The notes beneath the pieces were generated by a model. It saw only the letters and a program-made list of their open reading frames with translations, was not told where the DNA came from and ran no database searches. Positions 35,811 to 44,785 of a DNA stretch of 64,000 nucleotides are shown here, one piece after another (the first letter of the stretch is position 1; every line of letters begins with the position of its first letter). Source of the stretch: an uncultured Lachnospiraceae bacterium. GTDB lineage: Bacteria > Bacillota > Clostridia > Lachnospirales > Lachnospiraceae. The stretch covers positions 1-64,000 of the forward strand of contig CANREH010000004.1 of assembly GCA_947629585.1 (NCBI GenBank). The letters run 5' to 3'. The position numbers and the translations under genes are program-made.

Positions 35811-36977
35811 TTACAAATTAAAATTTAATTTTTTATTTTTATTAATTACTTTTTCTTTTCTGCTATCCGTTGCTACAATCACTAACGCTCCAAAGATTGA
35901 TATAAACCCCTGGACATAGCATACGGTATCCTGGAAAAAAAAGTTTAATAACGTTACACAAAAAACGATTCTGTACCAAAGCATCCCATTCAATTTCCAC
36001 ATATAAAATAAATAATACAACATAATAAAAACGCCAAATACCCCAAAAAGTAAAATCAACGTCATAAAGCTGTTTTCAGCATAACTATGTCCTAATGTTT
36101 TTGAAGCAAGCTGCCGATAATAATTCCCTGCAGAAACGCCAAAAAACCAATCCGTTACATTACAATGTTTAAGAGTTTTCACAAACGACTCAAACAAATA
36201 GGACCTTCCATTCGAGTTACCTCCAAGAACGGTAAACCGATGCAAAAGATTGGTATATTTAATCAATATTTTAATTACGCACATTGATATTAATAATCCA
36301 ATTGATATCAATACCAGTATTCTTTTGAGCATTTTAGTTCTGTTATCTGCACAGGCTATTATACTGATAAGTATAACCACAGCAGATATGGCAATAAAGC
36401 TTCGTGAGGAAATCAATAACTGCACAATAATACATAAAATTTTGACAACAATAGCTTTCTTTGATTTCCCCCAAAATTCCATTAAAATAATAACACAAAT
36501 CAACGTCGCCAAAAGATTTGGATCAGATGAGCCTCCTTTATATCTATAAATAACATCATATCCAAAAAAATCAGGGCCTCCAAAATAATATAAATAAATA
36601 TTAATTATTAAATATATAATCAAAAGTGTTTCTATTATATCCCAATTTTTAATTTTTTCGAAATTAAGAAATTTCAAAAAAGGAAAAAACATAATACATT
36701 TTAATGCTGCAAATGCAAATCCAGAATTCATAGGAAAAATCTTATAAACAATAAAATAAAAAATACAGATTACTTCAAATAAAAGGATATGCAGCAATTT
36801 CTCATTTTCTAATACATATAAATCCTGTATTATCATCCCTAATGCAAAAATCAAAAATATTATTTTAGTAATACTAAAATTAACATAAACTTCCAGTATT
36901 TGAAGGAAAGCAAGACTAAAAAAATAAACAAAGAAAAGATTTTCTCCCAAACCTTTTCTTTTTATTTTTAAAATCAT
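35811..36977 (-). CDS. wzy: Wzy-type polysaccharide polymerase
   Basis: 388 residues, mostly hydrophobic, with about eleven membrane helices and a periplasm-type loop at about 250-300 (LHRFTVLGGNSNGRSYLFESFVKT ... AENSFM in separated pieces). SSRSFIAISAVV and the RSYLFE motif are typical of O-antigen ligase or polymerase proteins. It would join lipid-linked repeats outside the membrane. Extremely AT-rich. It ends in KKLNFNL. Neighbours on both sides are glycosyltransferases. Confidence 0.8.
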   Translation of the reverse strand: MILKIKRKGLGENLFFVYFFSLAFLQILEVYVNFSITKIIFLIFALGMIIQDLYVLENEKLLHILLFEVICIFYFIVYKIFPMNSGFAFAALKCIMFFPFLKFLNFEKIKNWDIIETLLIIYLIINIYLYYFGGPDFFGYDVIYRYKGGSSDPNLLATLICVIILMEFWGKSKKAIVVKILCIIVQLLISSRSFIAISAVVILISIIACADNRTKMLKRILVLISIGLLISMCVIKILIKYTNLLHRFTVLGGNSNGRSYLFESFVKTLKHCNVTDWFFGVSAGNYYRQLASKTLGHSYAENSFMTLILLFGVFGVFIMLYYLFYMWKLNGMLWYRIVFCVTLLNFFFQDTVCYVQGFISIFGALVIVATDSRKEKVINKNKKLNFNL

Positions 36978-36978
36978 G

Positions 36979-37716
36979 TTACACCCCCGCTATTTGTTTT
37001 GCAGCATTTTTCATTTTTGTCAATAAATATTTTTTTGTCGATATTATCTTATATTTATATTTCACCTCATTATCTTCCTGGATTCCTCTGTACGTACTCG
37101 ACATTCCTCCCATAGTAAAATTAGTAATAATATTATAATTAGGTATAAAGAGCACATCTTTTTTTCGTTTCATTTTTAACATAAAATCATAATCGCTTGC
37201 AATTTTTAATTTCAAACTATATCCGCCAAAATCCTGATATAATTTCTTGGTTATAAATGTCGCAGGATGATTAATCATACATTTATTTATATTATTATGA
37301 TGATAAAATACTATGGACATTTCCTTTTCTTCCTGATTTACTACCCGCATCATTCCATAAATAATCTGATATTTTCTATCTGGCAAATAGCTTTTAAGTA
37401 TATTTTCTAATGCTGTTGTTTCATAAAAATCATCACTGTTAACAATGCCTACTAATGTCCCCTTTGCCAGTCTGATGCCTTTATTCATTGCATCATAAAT
37501 ACCGTTATCCTGCTCCGAAACAACCGTAAGTTTCTCTCCAAATCGTTTCTTATATTTATTAATAATATTAAGAGTCCCGTCTGTAGAACCTCCGTCAATA
37601 ATAATGTACTCATAATTTTTATACGTCTGGTTTAAAACACTTTGTATTGTACGCTCAATAGTTTTTTGACTATTAAAGCATGGCGTTATAATACTAAACA
37701 TCATTTTATCTGTCAT
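36979..37716 (-). CDS. Glycosyltransferase family 2
   Basis: 245 residues. GT-A fold with FSIITPCFNSQKTIERTIQSV at the start, YIIIDGGSTDGTLNIINKY, ISEQDNGIYDAMNKGI-type motif (VSEQDNGIYDAMNKGIRLA), and the metal-binding GIVNSDDFY. Resembles WcaA/WfgS-like transferases of capsule loci. It overlaps the second licD gene by 11 bases and ends 2 bases before the wzy start, so translation is likely coupled. Acceptor and sugar unknown. Confidence 0.9.
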   Translation of the reverse strand: MTDKMMFSIITPCFNSQKTIERTIQSVLNQTYKNYEYIIIDGGSTDGTLNIINKYKKRFGEKLTVVSEQDNGIYDAMNKGIRLAKGTLVGIVNSDDFYETTALENILKSYLPDRKYQIIYGMMRVVNQEEKEMSIVFYHHNNINKCMINHPATFITKKLYQDFGGYSLKLKIASDYDFMLKMKRKKDVLFIPNYNIITNFTMGGMSSTYRGIQEDNEVKYKYKIISTKKYLLTKMKNAAKQIAGV

Positions 37717-38536
37717 CTTTTAATCCTTCCTTACTTTTCCAAGCTGCATCAAATTGATGGATAACCCGTTTACTTTCCGGCGGCAATACCATATATTCCC
37801 CATATCTTTGTTTCAAAATCTGATCATATCCTCCAGGGATTCTAAACTCCATATTTTCAAACATTCCATAAGAAACATTAAAATACTCTTTCAGAAAAAC
37901 ATCCCGTTCTCCTTCTCCCCATACTATATTTCCAACATACCTGGATTTATCATATTCATAGTTTTTACACAGCTTATCCAATTTATCGCAAACCCTGTAA
38001 CTTGACACCAGCCGTGAAAAAGGATAACATATATTTTTTATTATTTTTATAATAAAGTTTGACCCTGTATTAAATCTATAATTTGCAAATGCATATAATT
38101 TATAATAAAACCTAACCTTGTTCAGAATCTTCTTTTGTTCTCTTAAAGAATCCGGCAAACCGTCTAACGGAAAAATATCAATATACACTCCCAATGTTTT
38201 TTCCGTAACCAAAAAATGTTCTTTTAAAACTGTCCTATTATCAATAAGCTTTAAAAATGGAAATGTCCTTACTTCTCTGTAATCCAAACATTCAATATTT
38301 GAATTAATTTTTTCTTTTTTAAGTATTTTTATTAATTTTTCATAATCAGGCCTTGGCATCCATACATCCACATCATTATCCCAAGGTATGTAACCCTTAT
38401 GCCTGACGGAACCCAGAAGCGTACCACAAGCTAAATAATAACGAAGTTTCCATTTTTCACAAAATTGTGCAAATTGTTGCAGAATTTCCAGCATAATCTC
38501 CTTCAATATATCATTCTGAATAGCCAATGTTCCCAT
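37706..38536 (-). CDS. LicD-family phosphotransferase (second copy)
   Basis: 276 residues starting after GGAAAGGGA. Core motif YLACGTLLGSVRHKGYIPWDNDVDVWM, then FPFLKLIDNRTVLKE and YIDIFPLDGLPDS, close to the family and to the copy at 33697-34617 in form but not in sequence. Two different LicD proteins in one locus imply two decorated sites or two different donors. Donor could be CMP-hydroxyethylphosphonate, which is inference. Confidence 0.88.
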   Translation of the reverse strand: MGTLAIQNDILKEIMLEILQQFAQFCEKWKLRYYLACGTLLGSVRHKGYIPWDNDVDVWMPRPDYEKLIKILKKEKINSNIECLDYREVRTFPFLKLIDNRTVLKEHFLVTEKTLGVYIDIFPLDGLPDSLREQKKILNKVRFYYKLYAFANYRFNTGSNFIIKIIKNICYPFSRLVSSYRVCDKLDKLCKNYEYDKSRYVGNIVWGEGERDVFLKEYFNVSYGMFENMEFRIPGGYDQILKQRYGEYMVLPPESKRVIHQFDAAWKSKEGLKDDR

Positions 38537-38587
38537 CGCAAAGCAGTCCCTTTCCAGTTTTCAGCTAAAATATCAGCATTTAATCAA

Positions 38588-39685
38588 TTATCTCAACAAA
38601 ACATAATCCAAAGCTCCAAGATACCCCTGCATAACATTTTCAAAAGAAAATTTATCTATATTCTGATTTTCTGTCCTGTCATTTAATCTTAGATTATTCA
38701 AAGCTTTTTCAATAGCTTTTGCCAATTCTTCTTCACAAAAAGGATTAACAATATAGCCATTCACTCCATTTTCAACAATATCATAAGCTCCATCAGCATA
38801 TTTGGAAGATACAATTGGTACTTTTGCATACAAAGCTTCCAATAACACTAAGCCAAAACAATCCTCCCTTGTCGGTAACACAAAAACCGATGCCTGCCTA
38901 TATTCATCAAGAAGTTCTTTTCCTTCCTTAAAGCCGCACCATGTAATTTTTTCAGCAATTCCCTTTTCCATTGCTATTTTTTTTAATTCTTCTATTTCTT
39001 CTCTGGTTCCATTTCCAACAATATGCAGATTATAATTTCCTTTGATATACGGAAGCGCATTAAATAATAAATCAATTCCTTTTCTTTTTATCATGCTTCC
39101 AACATACAACAAACGTCCTCTTTGTACATCTTTTTCCATTTCCTTATAACTGGCATTATCCACCGTAAGCAGGCTAATAAATATGGATTCTTCCTTTACT
39201 CCCCATGCAAGCAGTTTTTCTTTTGCCTTTGTGCTGCTTGCTATGCAGGCATCTGCATTTCTTAATATTATTTTCCTTGCTGCTTTTTGAATTTTTCCAA
39301 TATTTCTTTCTGAATATAATGTTCCATCTGTTAAATGAATAAATTTTTTCTTATGTATTCTACACCACAGCAGACTTTGCAAAGCTGCCGGATTATATTC
39401 AAATGCTATTATGATATCAGGTAAAAGCTTATTTAACACTTTTAAAAGATTTCCCGGCAAATGAATATACCGATTATCAAATCTTTTTTTTATCTTAATA
39501 ATCTTTGAGGATAAAATTTGCGTATTAATTAACCTGTCTTCTTTAATTTTCCATTTTCTATTATCTTCACTTATATTTGTATAAACAATATATAGCTTAT
39601 ATTTTTTTATGTGGGTCTGCATATAATAAAATAAATCTACTCTGTATGGAGCCGGTATATTCGTTATTATAACAACTTTGCGCAT
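38588..39685 (-). CDS. Glycosyltransferase family 4
   Basis: 365 residues from ATG 39685 (MRKVVIITNIPAPYRVDLF); an ATG six codons upstream has no site. GT-B fold; N-terminal NIPAPYR is typical of WbpX/WaaG-like acceptor domains. Donor-domain motifs LYVGSMIKRKGIDLLFNAL, EKITWCGFKEG and the REDCFGLVLLEALYAKVPIV block with the paired Glu residues are intact. Part of the repeat-unit assembly line, sugar unknown. Confidence 0.9.
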   Translation of the reverse strand: MRKVVIITNIPAPYRVDLFYYMQTHIKKYKLYIVYTNISEDNRKWKIKEDRLINTQILSSKIIKIKKRFDNRYIHLPGNLLKVLNKLLPDIIIAFEYNPAALQSLLWCRIHKKKFIHLTDGTLYSERNIGKIQKAARKIILRNADACIASSTKAKEKLLAWGVKEESIFISLLTVDNASYKEMEKDVQRGRLLYVGSMIKRKGIDLLFNALPYIKGNYNLHIVGNGTREEIEELKKIAMEKGIAEKITWCGFKEGKELLDEYRQASVFVLPTREDCFGLVLLEALYAKVPIVSSKYADGAYDIVENGVNGYIVNPFCEEELAKAIEKALNNLRLNDRTENQNIDKFSFENVMQGYLGALDYVLLR

Positions 39686-39733
39686 TGGTCCACCGCTTTC
39701 CATGGTTTTTATCCGGATTTCTCAATTCATCAA

Positions 39734-40807
39734 TTAGAGAATGTTTTTCCACTGATTCAAAACATAATTAAAATCAAGCTCTTTCAAGTTAATATCTGCA
39801 TTTTGAGCAAATTTAACTCTTAAGTCAACATTATTTATAAGTAATTTAATTTTTTTTGCCATATCATCCAAATCCCAGTCATGAATAATAAATCCATTTT
39901 CTCCTTCGGTAATTAAATCTTTAGGACCACATTTAAAATCAAAAGAAATCATAGGCAGTCCTACCGACTGTGCTTCAATCATTGCCATCGGACACCCCTC
40001 GCTTCGAGAAGTAAACACAAAAAACGAATAATCTTTATATATATTTAAAAGTTCCGAACAATATCCTTTCAAATTAACTTTTCCATTCAATCCATATTCA
40101 TTAATTTGGGATTGTAAATTTTCCTTTTCAACACCCCGTCCATAAATATCCCATTCCCAGCCGCTGACATCCTGAAATACATTCTTTGCTACTTCGATTA
40201 ACATATCAAAACCTTTTATTTTATTCAGGTATCCACAGCTTATGATTTTCTTAGACTGTACTGCATAATCAGCTTTTTTTACTACTGGATTTTTCGGATT
40301 ATATATTTGAACTACATTTTTTGCTTTTAATATTTTATCATAATATCCTTTATCTTCTTTTGTCAAAGCAACCAAATAATCAAATTTTTTAATGGCAAGA
40401 CGTTTTCCAATACCAGAAAACCCAAATCTCGAACCATTAAAAAAATGCATATGAGACCAGCTAATGAATCTTGCCTTTTTACAATGTTTAAGACCCAGCC
40501 ATGCCGGAATATTATATCCAACATCATCAATAATAAAAGTTCCTTCAAAATCCGATTGAAACAACTCCTTAATCCTATGCGCTGCTGCTAATGTATCTTT
40601 TCGAATAATAAAAGGGGCAAAAGGAAGGTCAATTATTTTTATTTTTCTATCGACAGGATAGCAAAATTCACCCACATATTTTGTAAATGAAATTGCTGTT
40701 ATTAAATATTCTTCACTTTTAGATAGTTCATTCATAATTAAATTGGTAACTCTGGCTATCCCACTGGCACTATAAATATTGGGAATAATAAAAACCAGTT
40801 GTTTCAT
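39734..40807 (-). CDS. Glycosyltransferase family 4
   Basis: 357 residues starting after AGGAGG. Begins VFIIPNIYSASGIARVTNLIM, as in family 4 enzymes acting on galactose or GalNAc. Donor-domain IISCGYLNKIKGFDMLIEVA, VNLKGYCSELLNIYKDY and SRSEGCPMAMIEAQSVGLPMISFD are clear. A TATAAT box at 40849-40844 in the 71-base gap upstream suggests, weakly, an extra promoter inside the locus; its -35 is poor. Confidence 0.9.
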   Translation of the reverse strand: MKQLVFIIPNIYSASGIARVTNLIMNELSKSEEYLITAISFTKYVGEFCYPVDRKIKIIDLPFAPFIIRKDTLAAAHRIKELFQSDFEGTFIIDDVGYNIPAWLGLKHCKKARFISWSHMHFFNGSRFGFSGIGKRLAIKKFDYLVALTKEDKGYYDKILKAKNVVQIYNPKNPVVKKADYAVQSKKIISCGYLNKIKGFDMLIEVAKNVFQDVSGWEWDIYGRGVEKENLQSQINEYGLNGKVNLKGYCSELLNIYKDYSFFVFTSRSEGCPMAMIEAQSVGLPMISFDFKCGPKDLITEGENGFIIHDWDLDDMAKKIKLLINNVDLRVKFAQNADINLKELDFNYVLNQWKNIL

Positions 40808-40878
40808 CCATTTACCTCCTTATCCAAAATCCCTATTACTAACATTATACCGCATGCAACAACACTTTTATCGCCATG

Positions 40879-42078
40879 TTACAAACTAATCTGATCATAA
40901 ATATCCATAAGAATATCATAATTTATATCCGGTAAATATTTATTTTCATAAAGCTTTCTAATACCATTTCTGCTTAGAGAACCATTTCTTATGTTCCAAA
41001 CCGCTTTTACTAAAGAATCCGGATCGTCATGGCGAAAACGATATCCCGTAATTCCTTCTTCAATCATCCCTGCCACATTGCCTATATCAGAACCGATAAC
41101 CGGCGCGCCTACAGAATATGCTTCAATAATAATCATGGGAAGCCCTTCATAGCATTGTGTCGGCATTATAAGCGCCTCTGAATCTGCAATGAATTTTCTA
41201 AGCTGTCCATTCGGTACAAATCCCTTCATTATCACTGAAGGCAGGTCATTTTTTCTGATATATTCCCTGCACCATTTTTCCATTGGCCCTGTCCCGCAAA
41301 TAAAAAGCCGCGGCGCCTGGCTCCCCATTTTTTTCCATGCATAAAGCAAATACTCTATTCCTTTTAACTTTTCCAATCTTCCTGCAAAGATAAATCCATC
41401 TTTGTTTTCTCCTGTTGATATACCGTTATATTCATCATTCACAAAATTGGTTTTTATAAAAACTCTGTCCGGTGAAATCAACTGTTTTTTCCTTAATTTA
41501 TTTATCTGCAGTAATTTTTCTCTGTTAAATTCTGTCAGGCAGATATAATTTATTTTTTTATAGACTCCTGTCATCCGGTGAACCATAGTATTTATCACGC
41601 AGATCAATGTCTGAATTCTGCTTTTCCTATAACAGCCATGCAATACAGCACACCATAGCCCATGATGAATACAGTCTTCACAGATATGTCCATTACGGTA
41701 TAATGTTGCACCTGGACATAAAAACCTGAAATTATGAACCGTCTGAACCACCGGAACCTTACAGCTTCCTGCCGCATAATAAACAGAAGGACTTACCAGG
41801 CTTAAGGTGTTATGGACATGAACAATATCTATATGATTTTCCTTTATTATTTTCCTAACATCTTTATATGTCTTTCCATTAAATAAGACAGAAAAAGGGA
41901 ACAGTAATTTCTTTATTATGGAAAATGTTTTTAATTCAGAATTATTCCTGGTATATAAAATCACCTTATGTCCATGTTCTTCCAGCATCCTCTTCTCATT
42001 TGCCACAACGGTATCTTCTCCCCCTGCAAACTGGTAATAATTATGAACCATTAAAATATTTTTCTCTTTATTATCCAT
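40879..42078 (-). CDS. Glycosyltransferase family 4
   Basis: 399 residues from ATG 42078; a TTG two codons upstream is possible. N-terminal ILMVHNYYQFAGGEDTVVANEKRML is typical of capsule family 4 enzymes. Middle has CEDCIHHGLWCAVLHGCYR, a Cys-rich loop often found in this subgroup. Donor domain GFIFAGRLEKLKGIEYLLYAW, PSVIMKGFVP and TQCYEGLPMIIIEAYSVGAPVIG are intact. It follows the WecB/TagA/CpsF gene by 12 bases, so it may add the second or third sugar. Confidence 0.9.
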   Translation of the reverse strand: MDNKEKNILMVHNYYQFAGGEDTVVANEKRMLEEHGHKVILYTRNNSELKTFSIIKKLLFPFSVLFNGKTYKDVRKIIKENHIDIVHVHNTLSLVSPSVYYAAGSCKVPVVQTVHNFRFLCPGATLYRNGHICEDCIHHGLWCAVLHGCYRKSRIQTLICVINTMVHRMTGVYKKINYICLTEFNREKLLQINKLRKKQLISPDRVFIKTNFVNDEYNGISTGENKDGFIFAGRLEKLKGIEYLLYAWKKMGSQAPRLFICGTGPMEKWCREYIRKNDLPSVIMKGFVPNGQLRKFIADSEALIMPTQCYEGLPMIIIEAYSVGAPVIGSDIGNVAGMIEEGITGYRFRHDDPDSLVKAVWNIRNGSLSRNGIRKLYENKYLPDINYDILMDIYDQISL

Positions 42079-42090
42079 AAACAATTTAAT

Positions 42091-42867
42091 TTACTTCCCT
42101 CTAATATATGCATTCCATAAAAATCTTGTATTCGTATACCAATATCGGTAAAACAACCTTTTCGGCTCCTGCAGCAGCCGAAACAACCACTCCAGATTGT
42201 TTTTCTGCATCCATATCGGCGCTCTTTTGATATTCCCTGCTAAATAGTCAAATCCCGCTCCGACCCCTACCATAAATCCCTTAACTTTTCCCTGGTGAGC
42301 CGCCATCCATATTTCCTGTTTCGGCGCACCAAGCCCTACCCATACAATATCAGGATCTGTATCGTTAATTTCTTTTATTATCTGTTCATCATCTTCTTTC
42401 GTTAAAGGATGAAATGGCGGACTGTACATCCCGGCTATCTGCAGTCCAGGATAATTTTCCATTAATCTCTCCCGCATTTGATCTAAAGTACTTTCCGTGC
42501 TTCCATAAAAATAATGGCGGTATCCTTTCTCTTCACTTATTTTTAAAATCTCTGCCATATACTCAGGACCTGCTGTACGTTTCATCTTTTTATAACCACG
42601 CTTTCGTCCTACGGAAGATAATGGCCCACCATCTGGAATAGCCATAATTCCATTATTTTGAATAGCACAATATTCCTCATCTTCCCATGATGTGACAACG
42701 GTATGTACATTGGAAACACAACAGTAATCCCCCGATAACGCTTTTATGTTTTTTTCAGTAAAATCAACCAGCCAATCCATATCAATAGCAGCAATTTCTA
42801 CGCCAAGGATATTACAGGTTGGTATCTGCGATTTATCAACACCATGTCGATACTGATTCATTTTCAT
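42091..42867 (-). CDS. WecB/TagA/CpsF family glycosyltransferase (GT26)
   Basis: 258 residues. Family motifs: CCVSNVHTVVTSWEDEEYCAI, IPDGGPLSSVGRKRG, GPEYMAEIL, HYFYGSTESTLDQM, VWVGLGAPKQEIWM and VGVGAGFDYLAGNIKRAP. These enzymes add N-acetylmannosamine-type sugars to undecaprenyl-diphospho-GlcNAc. No initiating sugar-phosphate transferase is in the window, so the lipid primer must be made elsewhere, for example by TagO. It is the first gene of the leftward glycan transcript. An ATG two codons inside (M3) is also possible. Confidence 0.92.
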   Translation of the reverse strand: MKMNQYRHGVDKSQIPTCNILGVEIAAIDMDWLVDFTEKNIKALSGDYCCVSNVHTVVTSWEDEEYCAIQNNGIMAIPDGGPLSSVGRKRGYKKMKRTAGPEYMAEILKISEEKGYRHYFYGSTESTLDQMRERLMENYPGLQIAGMYSPPFHPLTKEDDEQIIKEINDTDPDIVWVGLGAPKQEIWMAAHQGKVKGFMVGVGAGFDYLAGNIKRAPIWMQKNNLEWLFRLLQEPKRLFYRYWYTNTRFLWNAYIRGK

Positions 42868-43282
42868 TACTTCCTTATATTTCTACTATTGCGGCATTGA
42901 CATAGCTATATCTCGTAACTATTGATAAGTTTCCAATCTTTATCTTTTACCACTGTCCTGAGCCTGCCATTTTATCATTACTTTGGAATAAATTATAGCA
43001 TAAAATTTATATCATGGCAACCATTAGTTTTGCAAGCACAGATATTTCCCATCTCTTTTCTTCCAAAATCAAAGAAATCAGACATACTACTTTTTCAAGT
43101 GCCGCCGCCTTGCAAAATTTTCCTTCCCATGTTAGAATGTTCTTTAAAGGGAAACCAGAATCTTTACATTATGAAAGAGCTTAACGGAAATATTATCGTT
43201 TATCATTTAATAAATTTTCCTATATGAAAAAGTTTTGATTAAAGAAAAATTTATCATCACTATCAGAAAGCGTGGGATTATT
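42868..43282. other. Intergenic region holding divergent starts of the glycan locus and DUF951
   Basis: About 415 bases without a convincing gene. It holds the glycan-locus promoter at 42992-43020 with a leader of some 120 bases. I see no JUMPstart/ops site, no invertible-promoter repeats and no terminator hairpin in that leader. A promoter for DUF951 must lie near 43170-43260, but no close match to consensus stands out. Confidence 0.5.
42992..43020 (-). promoter_or_regulatory. Main promoter of the glycan locus
   Basis: On the minus strand TTGCCA (43020-43015), 17-base spacer, TATAAT (42997-42992), about 125 bases before the WecB/TagA/CpsF start. All genes from there to about 21113 lie in this direction with small gaps or overlaps. 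Confidence 0.7.
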
Positions 43283-43462
43283 ATGGAATTTGAACTTGGA
43301 ACTGTGATTAAAATGAAGAAACCTCACCCCTGCGGCGCCAATGAATGGGAGATTTTGCGGGTAGGGATGGATTTCCGCCTGAAATGCCGCGGCTGCGGGC
43401 ATCAGATTATGCTTCCGAGAAAACAGGTGGAAAAAAATTTCCGCGGTATTTTATCATCATAA
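43283..43462 (+). CDS. DUF951 family protein
   Basis: 59 residues from ATG 43283 (MEFELGTVIKMKKPHPCGANEWEILR). The family has a conserved KKPHPCG, W-x-I-x-R-x-G, and CxxCGH as KCRGCGHQIMLPR, which can bind zinc. It usually lies next to mechanosensitive channel or chromosome-partition genes in Firmicutes and is often linked to nucleic-acid binding. Here it stands alone, followed by a hairpin. Function is unknown. Confidence 0.9.
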   Translation: MEFELGTVIKMKKPHPCGANEWEILRVGMDFRLKCRGCGHQIMLPRKQVEKNFRGILSS

Positions 43463-43470
43463 TATAATTC

Positions 43471-43508
43471 CAGGCAGCTTCTTAGCTAAGGAAAAAGCTG
43501 CCTGTCTC
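43471..43508 (+). terminator. Terminator-like hairpin after DUF951
   Basis: CAGGCAGCTT (43471-43480) pairs with AAGCTGCCTG (43495-43504), followed by TCTCT. Stem is strong; the U run is weak. Confidence 0.5.
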
Positions 43509-43682
43509 TATGATAAAGCAGCCGGAAAACGGTTTATCACTCAGCTTATAGCAAACACAGTTTTCTGCTGCATTTACTGTAAAAATTTTTCTGTAAAAAA
43601 TCCAACTGCATATTTTATCCTATATATCATATGTACGCAGGCACAAATTGGTTCCTGTGCCTGCATGATTCCCGGTATTCTA

Positions 43683-44543
43683 TTATTTAAGCAGAAGAAG
43701 CGGATTCACCGGGGCACCGTCCTTTAAAATCTGATAATACAGATTTGCCCCTTCCACGGTAAAATAATCCGTCGGCTCTGCCAGGGTGCCAAGCAATGTC
43801 CCCTCTTTAATTTCATCGCCTTCTGAGATTTTCAGGTTGTCCAGTTGTCCATACACGATTTCATAGGAATTTCCAACCGACATGGTTACAGTCAGCCCGG
43901 TTTCCTCGTTTTTTACAATTTTCTCTACAACCCCGTCTGCCGAAGCCTTTACCTCATTGCCGACCGTACCGCCAATCATAATGGCAGGGTTTGCCTTATA
44001 CTGCGCCAAAGTTTCAAAATAGACAACGCCTTCTGTGTCATAGTTTAAAATCACGTCGCCTTCCATCGGCCATGACAGGCCTGCGCTTTCGTCAAAATTT
44101 CCCGCATCCAAAACGCTCTGCGGATTGGAAAGCACCGTTACCGACTCCTGCTCTTTTTCCTTCTTTTTTTCTTTTTTCTTTGTCTGTGTTTTTTTCAGCT
44201 TTTCCTTGTCCCCGGTTTCTTTTTTCTCCTCCTGCGGCGCCAAGATTTTATTTTCCTTTTCCTCTTCCTCTTTGCTTTCCTGCTCCGGCTGCTCCTGCGA
44301 AGCCTCATCTTCCTCTCTTGGAAGCTGCAGCCCGTCCGTCTGGGTTAAATCAGAAGCATTATCGTTATCTTCCGTTTTTTCCTCTGCCATCGGAGCCGGG
44401 GTATCCAATGTTTCCATATGGTATTGGTTTAAAGCCGGTATCTGCCATACGCCGTAAACAGCCAAAGCCCCTGCCGCCAGTATCCCTGTGGACGCCAGCC
44501 ATTTTTTTCTGCGTAACGACTGCCAAAATGATCTTTTTCCCAT
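43683..44543 (-). CDS. SpoIIQ-like M23 domain protein lacking zinc ligands
   Basis: 286 residues from ATG 44543 (MGKRSFWQSLRRKK); another ATG lies four codons upstream and neither has a strong site. One transmembrane helix at about 16-36, then a long Glu/Lys/Gln-rich linker (about 60-140), then a LytM/M23 fold. The usual zinc His positions are changed: IMIGGTVG where HxGxD is expected, VYGQLDN in place of YGHL, and LYYQIL in place of LHFEI. It should therefore bind or scaffold rather than cut peptidoglycan, as SpoIIQ does with SpoIIIAH during engulfment. The sporulation role is inferred from domain layout and degeneracy. Confidence 0.65.
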   Translation of the reverse strand: MGKRSFWQSLRRKKWLASTGILAAGALAVYGVWQIPALNQYHMETLDTPAPMAEEKTEDNDNASDLTQTDGLQLPREEDEASQEQPEQESKEEEEKENKILAPQEEKKETGDKEKLKKTQTKKKEKKKEKEQESVTVLSNPQSVLDAGNFDESAGLSWPMEGDVILNYDTEGVVYFETLAQYKANPAIMIGGTVGNEVKASADGVVEKIVKNEETGLTVTMSVGNSYEIVYGQLDNLKISEGDEIKEGTLLGTLAEPTDYFTVEGANLYYQILKDGAPVNPLLLLK

Positions 44544-44730
44544 AATTTGTACCATGCCGCAGGCTATAACCTGATTTTCTTTGGAAATCGGGCCAAAGAT
44601 TGAACAATTACCTGCAGCTTTTTCCTTTCTTTAAATTTTTATTATTTTTCAATCTTTTCCTTTTTAATAATGATATCTTTTCCAAGATTGAAAATCTTAT
44701 ACATCCTTTCTTAATTTGGGAAAAAGCAAG

Positions 44731-44760
44731 AAAAAGATCGGGTACTGTCTGTACCCGATC
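44731..44760 (-). terminator. Intrinsic terminator after pckA
   Basis: On the minus strand GATCGGGTAC, loop AGACA, GTACCCGATC, then TTTTTC. Perfect 10-base stem directly after the pckA stop. Confidence 0.9.
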
Positions 44761-44785
44761 CAGAATTTTATTATTATTTATTTTC

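Noticed and set aside
42868..43282. Invertible promoter for the glycan locus
   Set aside because: I looked for paired inverted repeats around the promoter as in Bacteroides capsule loci and found none, and no recombinase gene is near.
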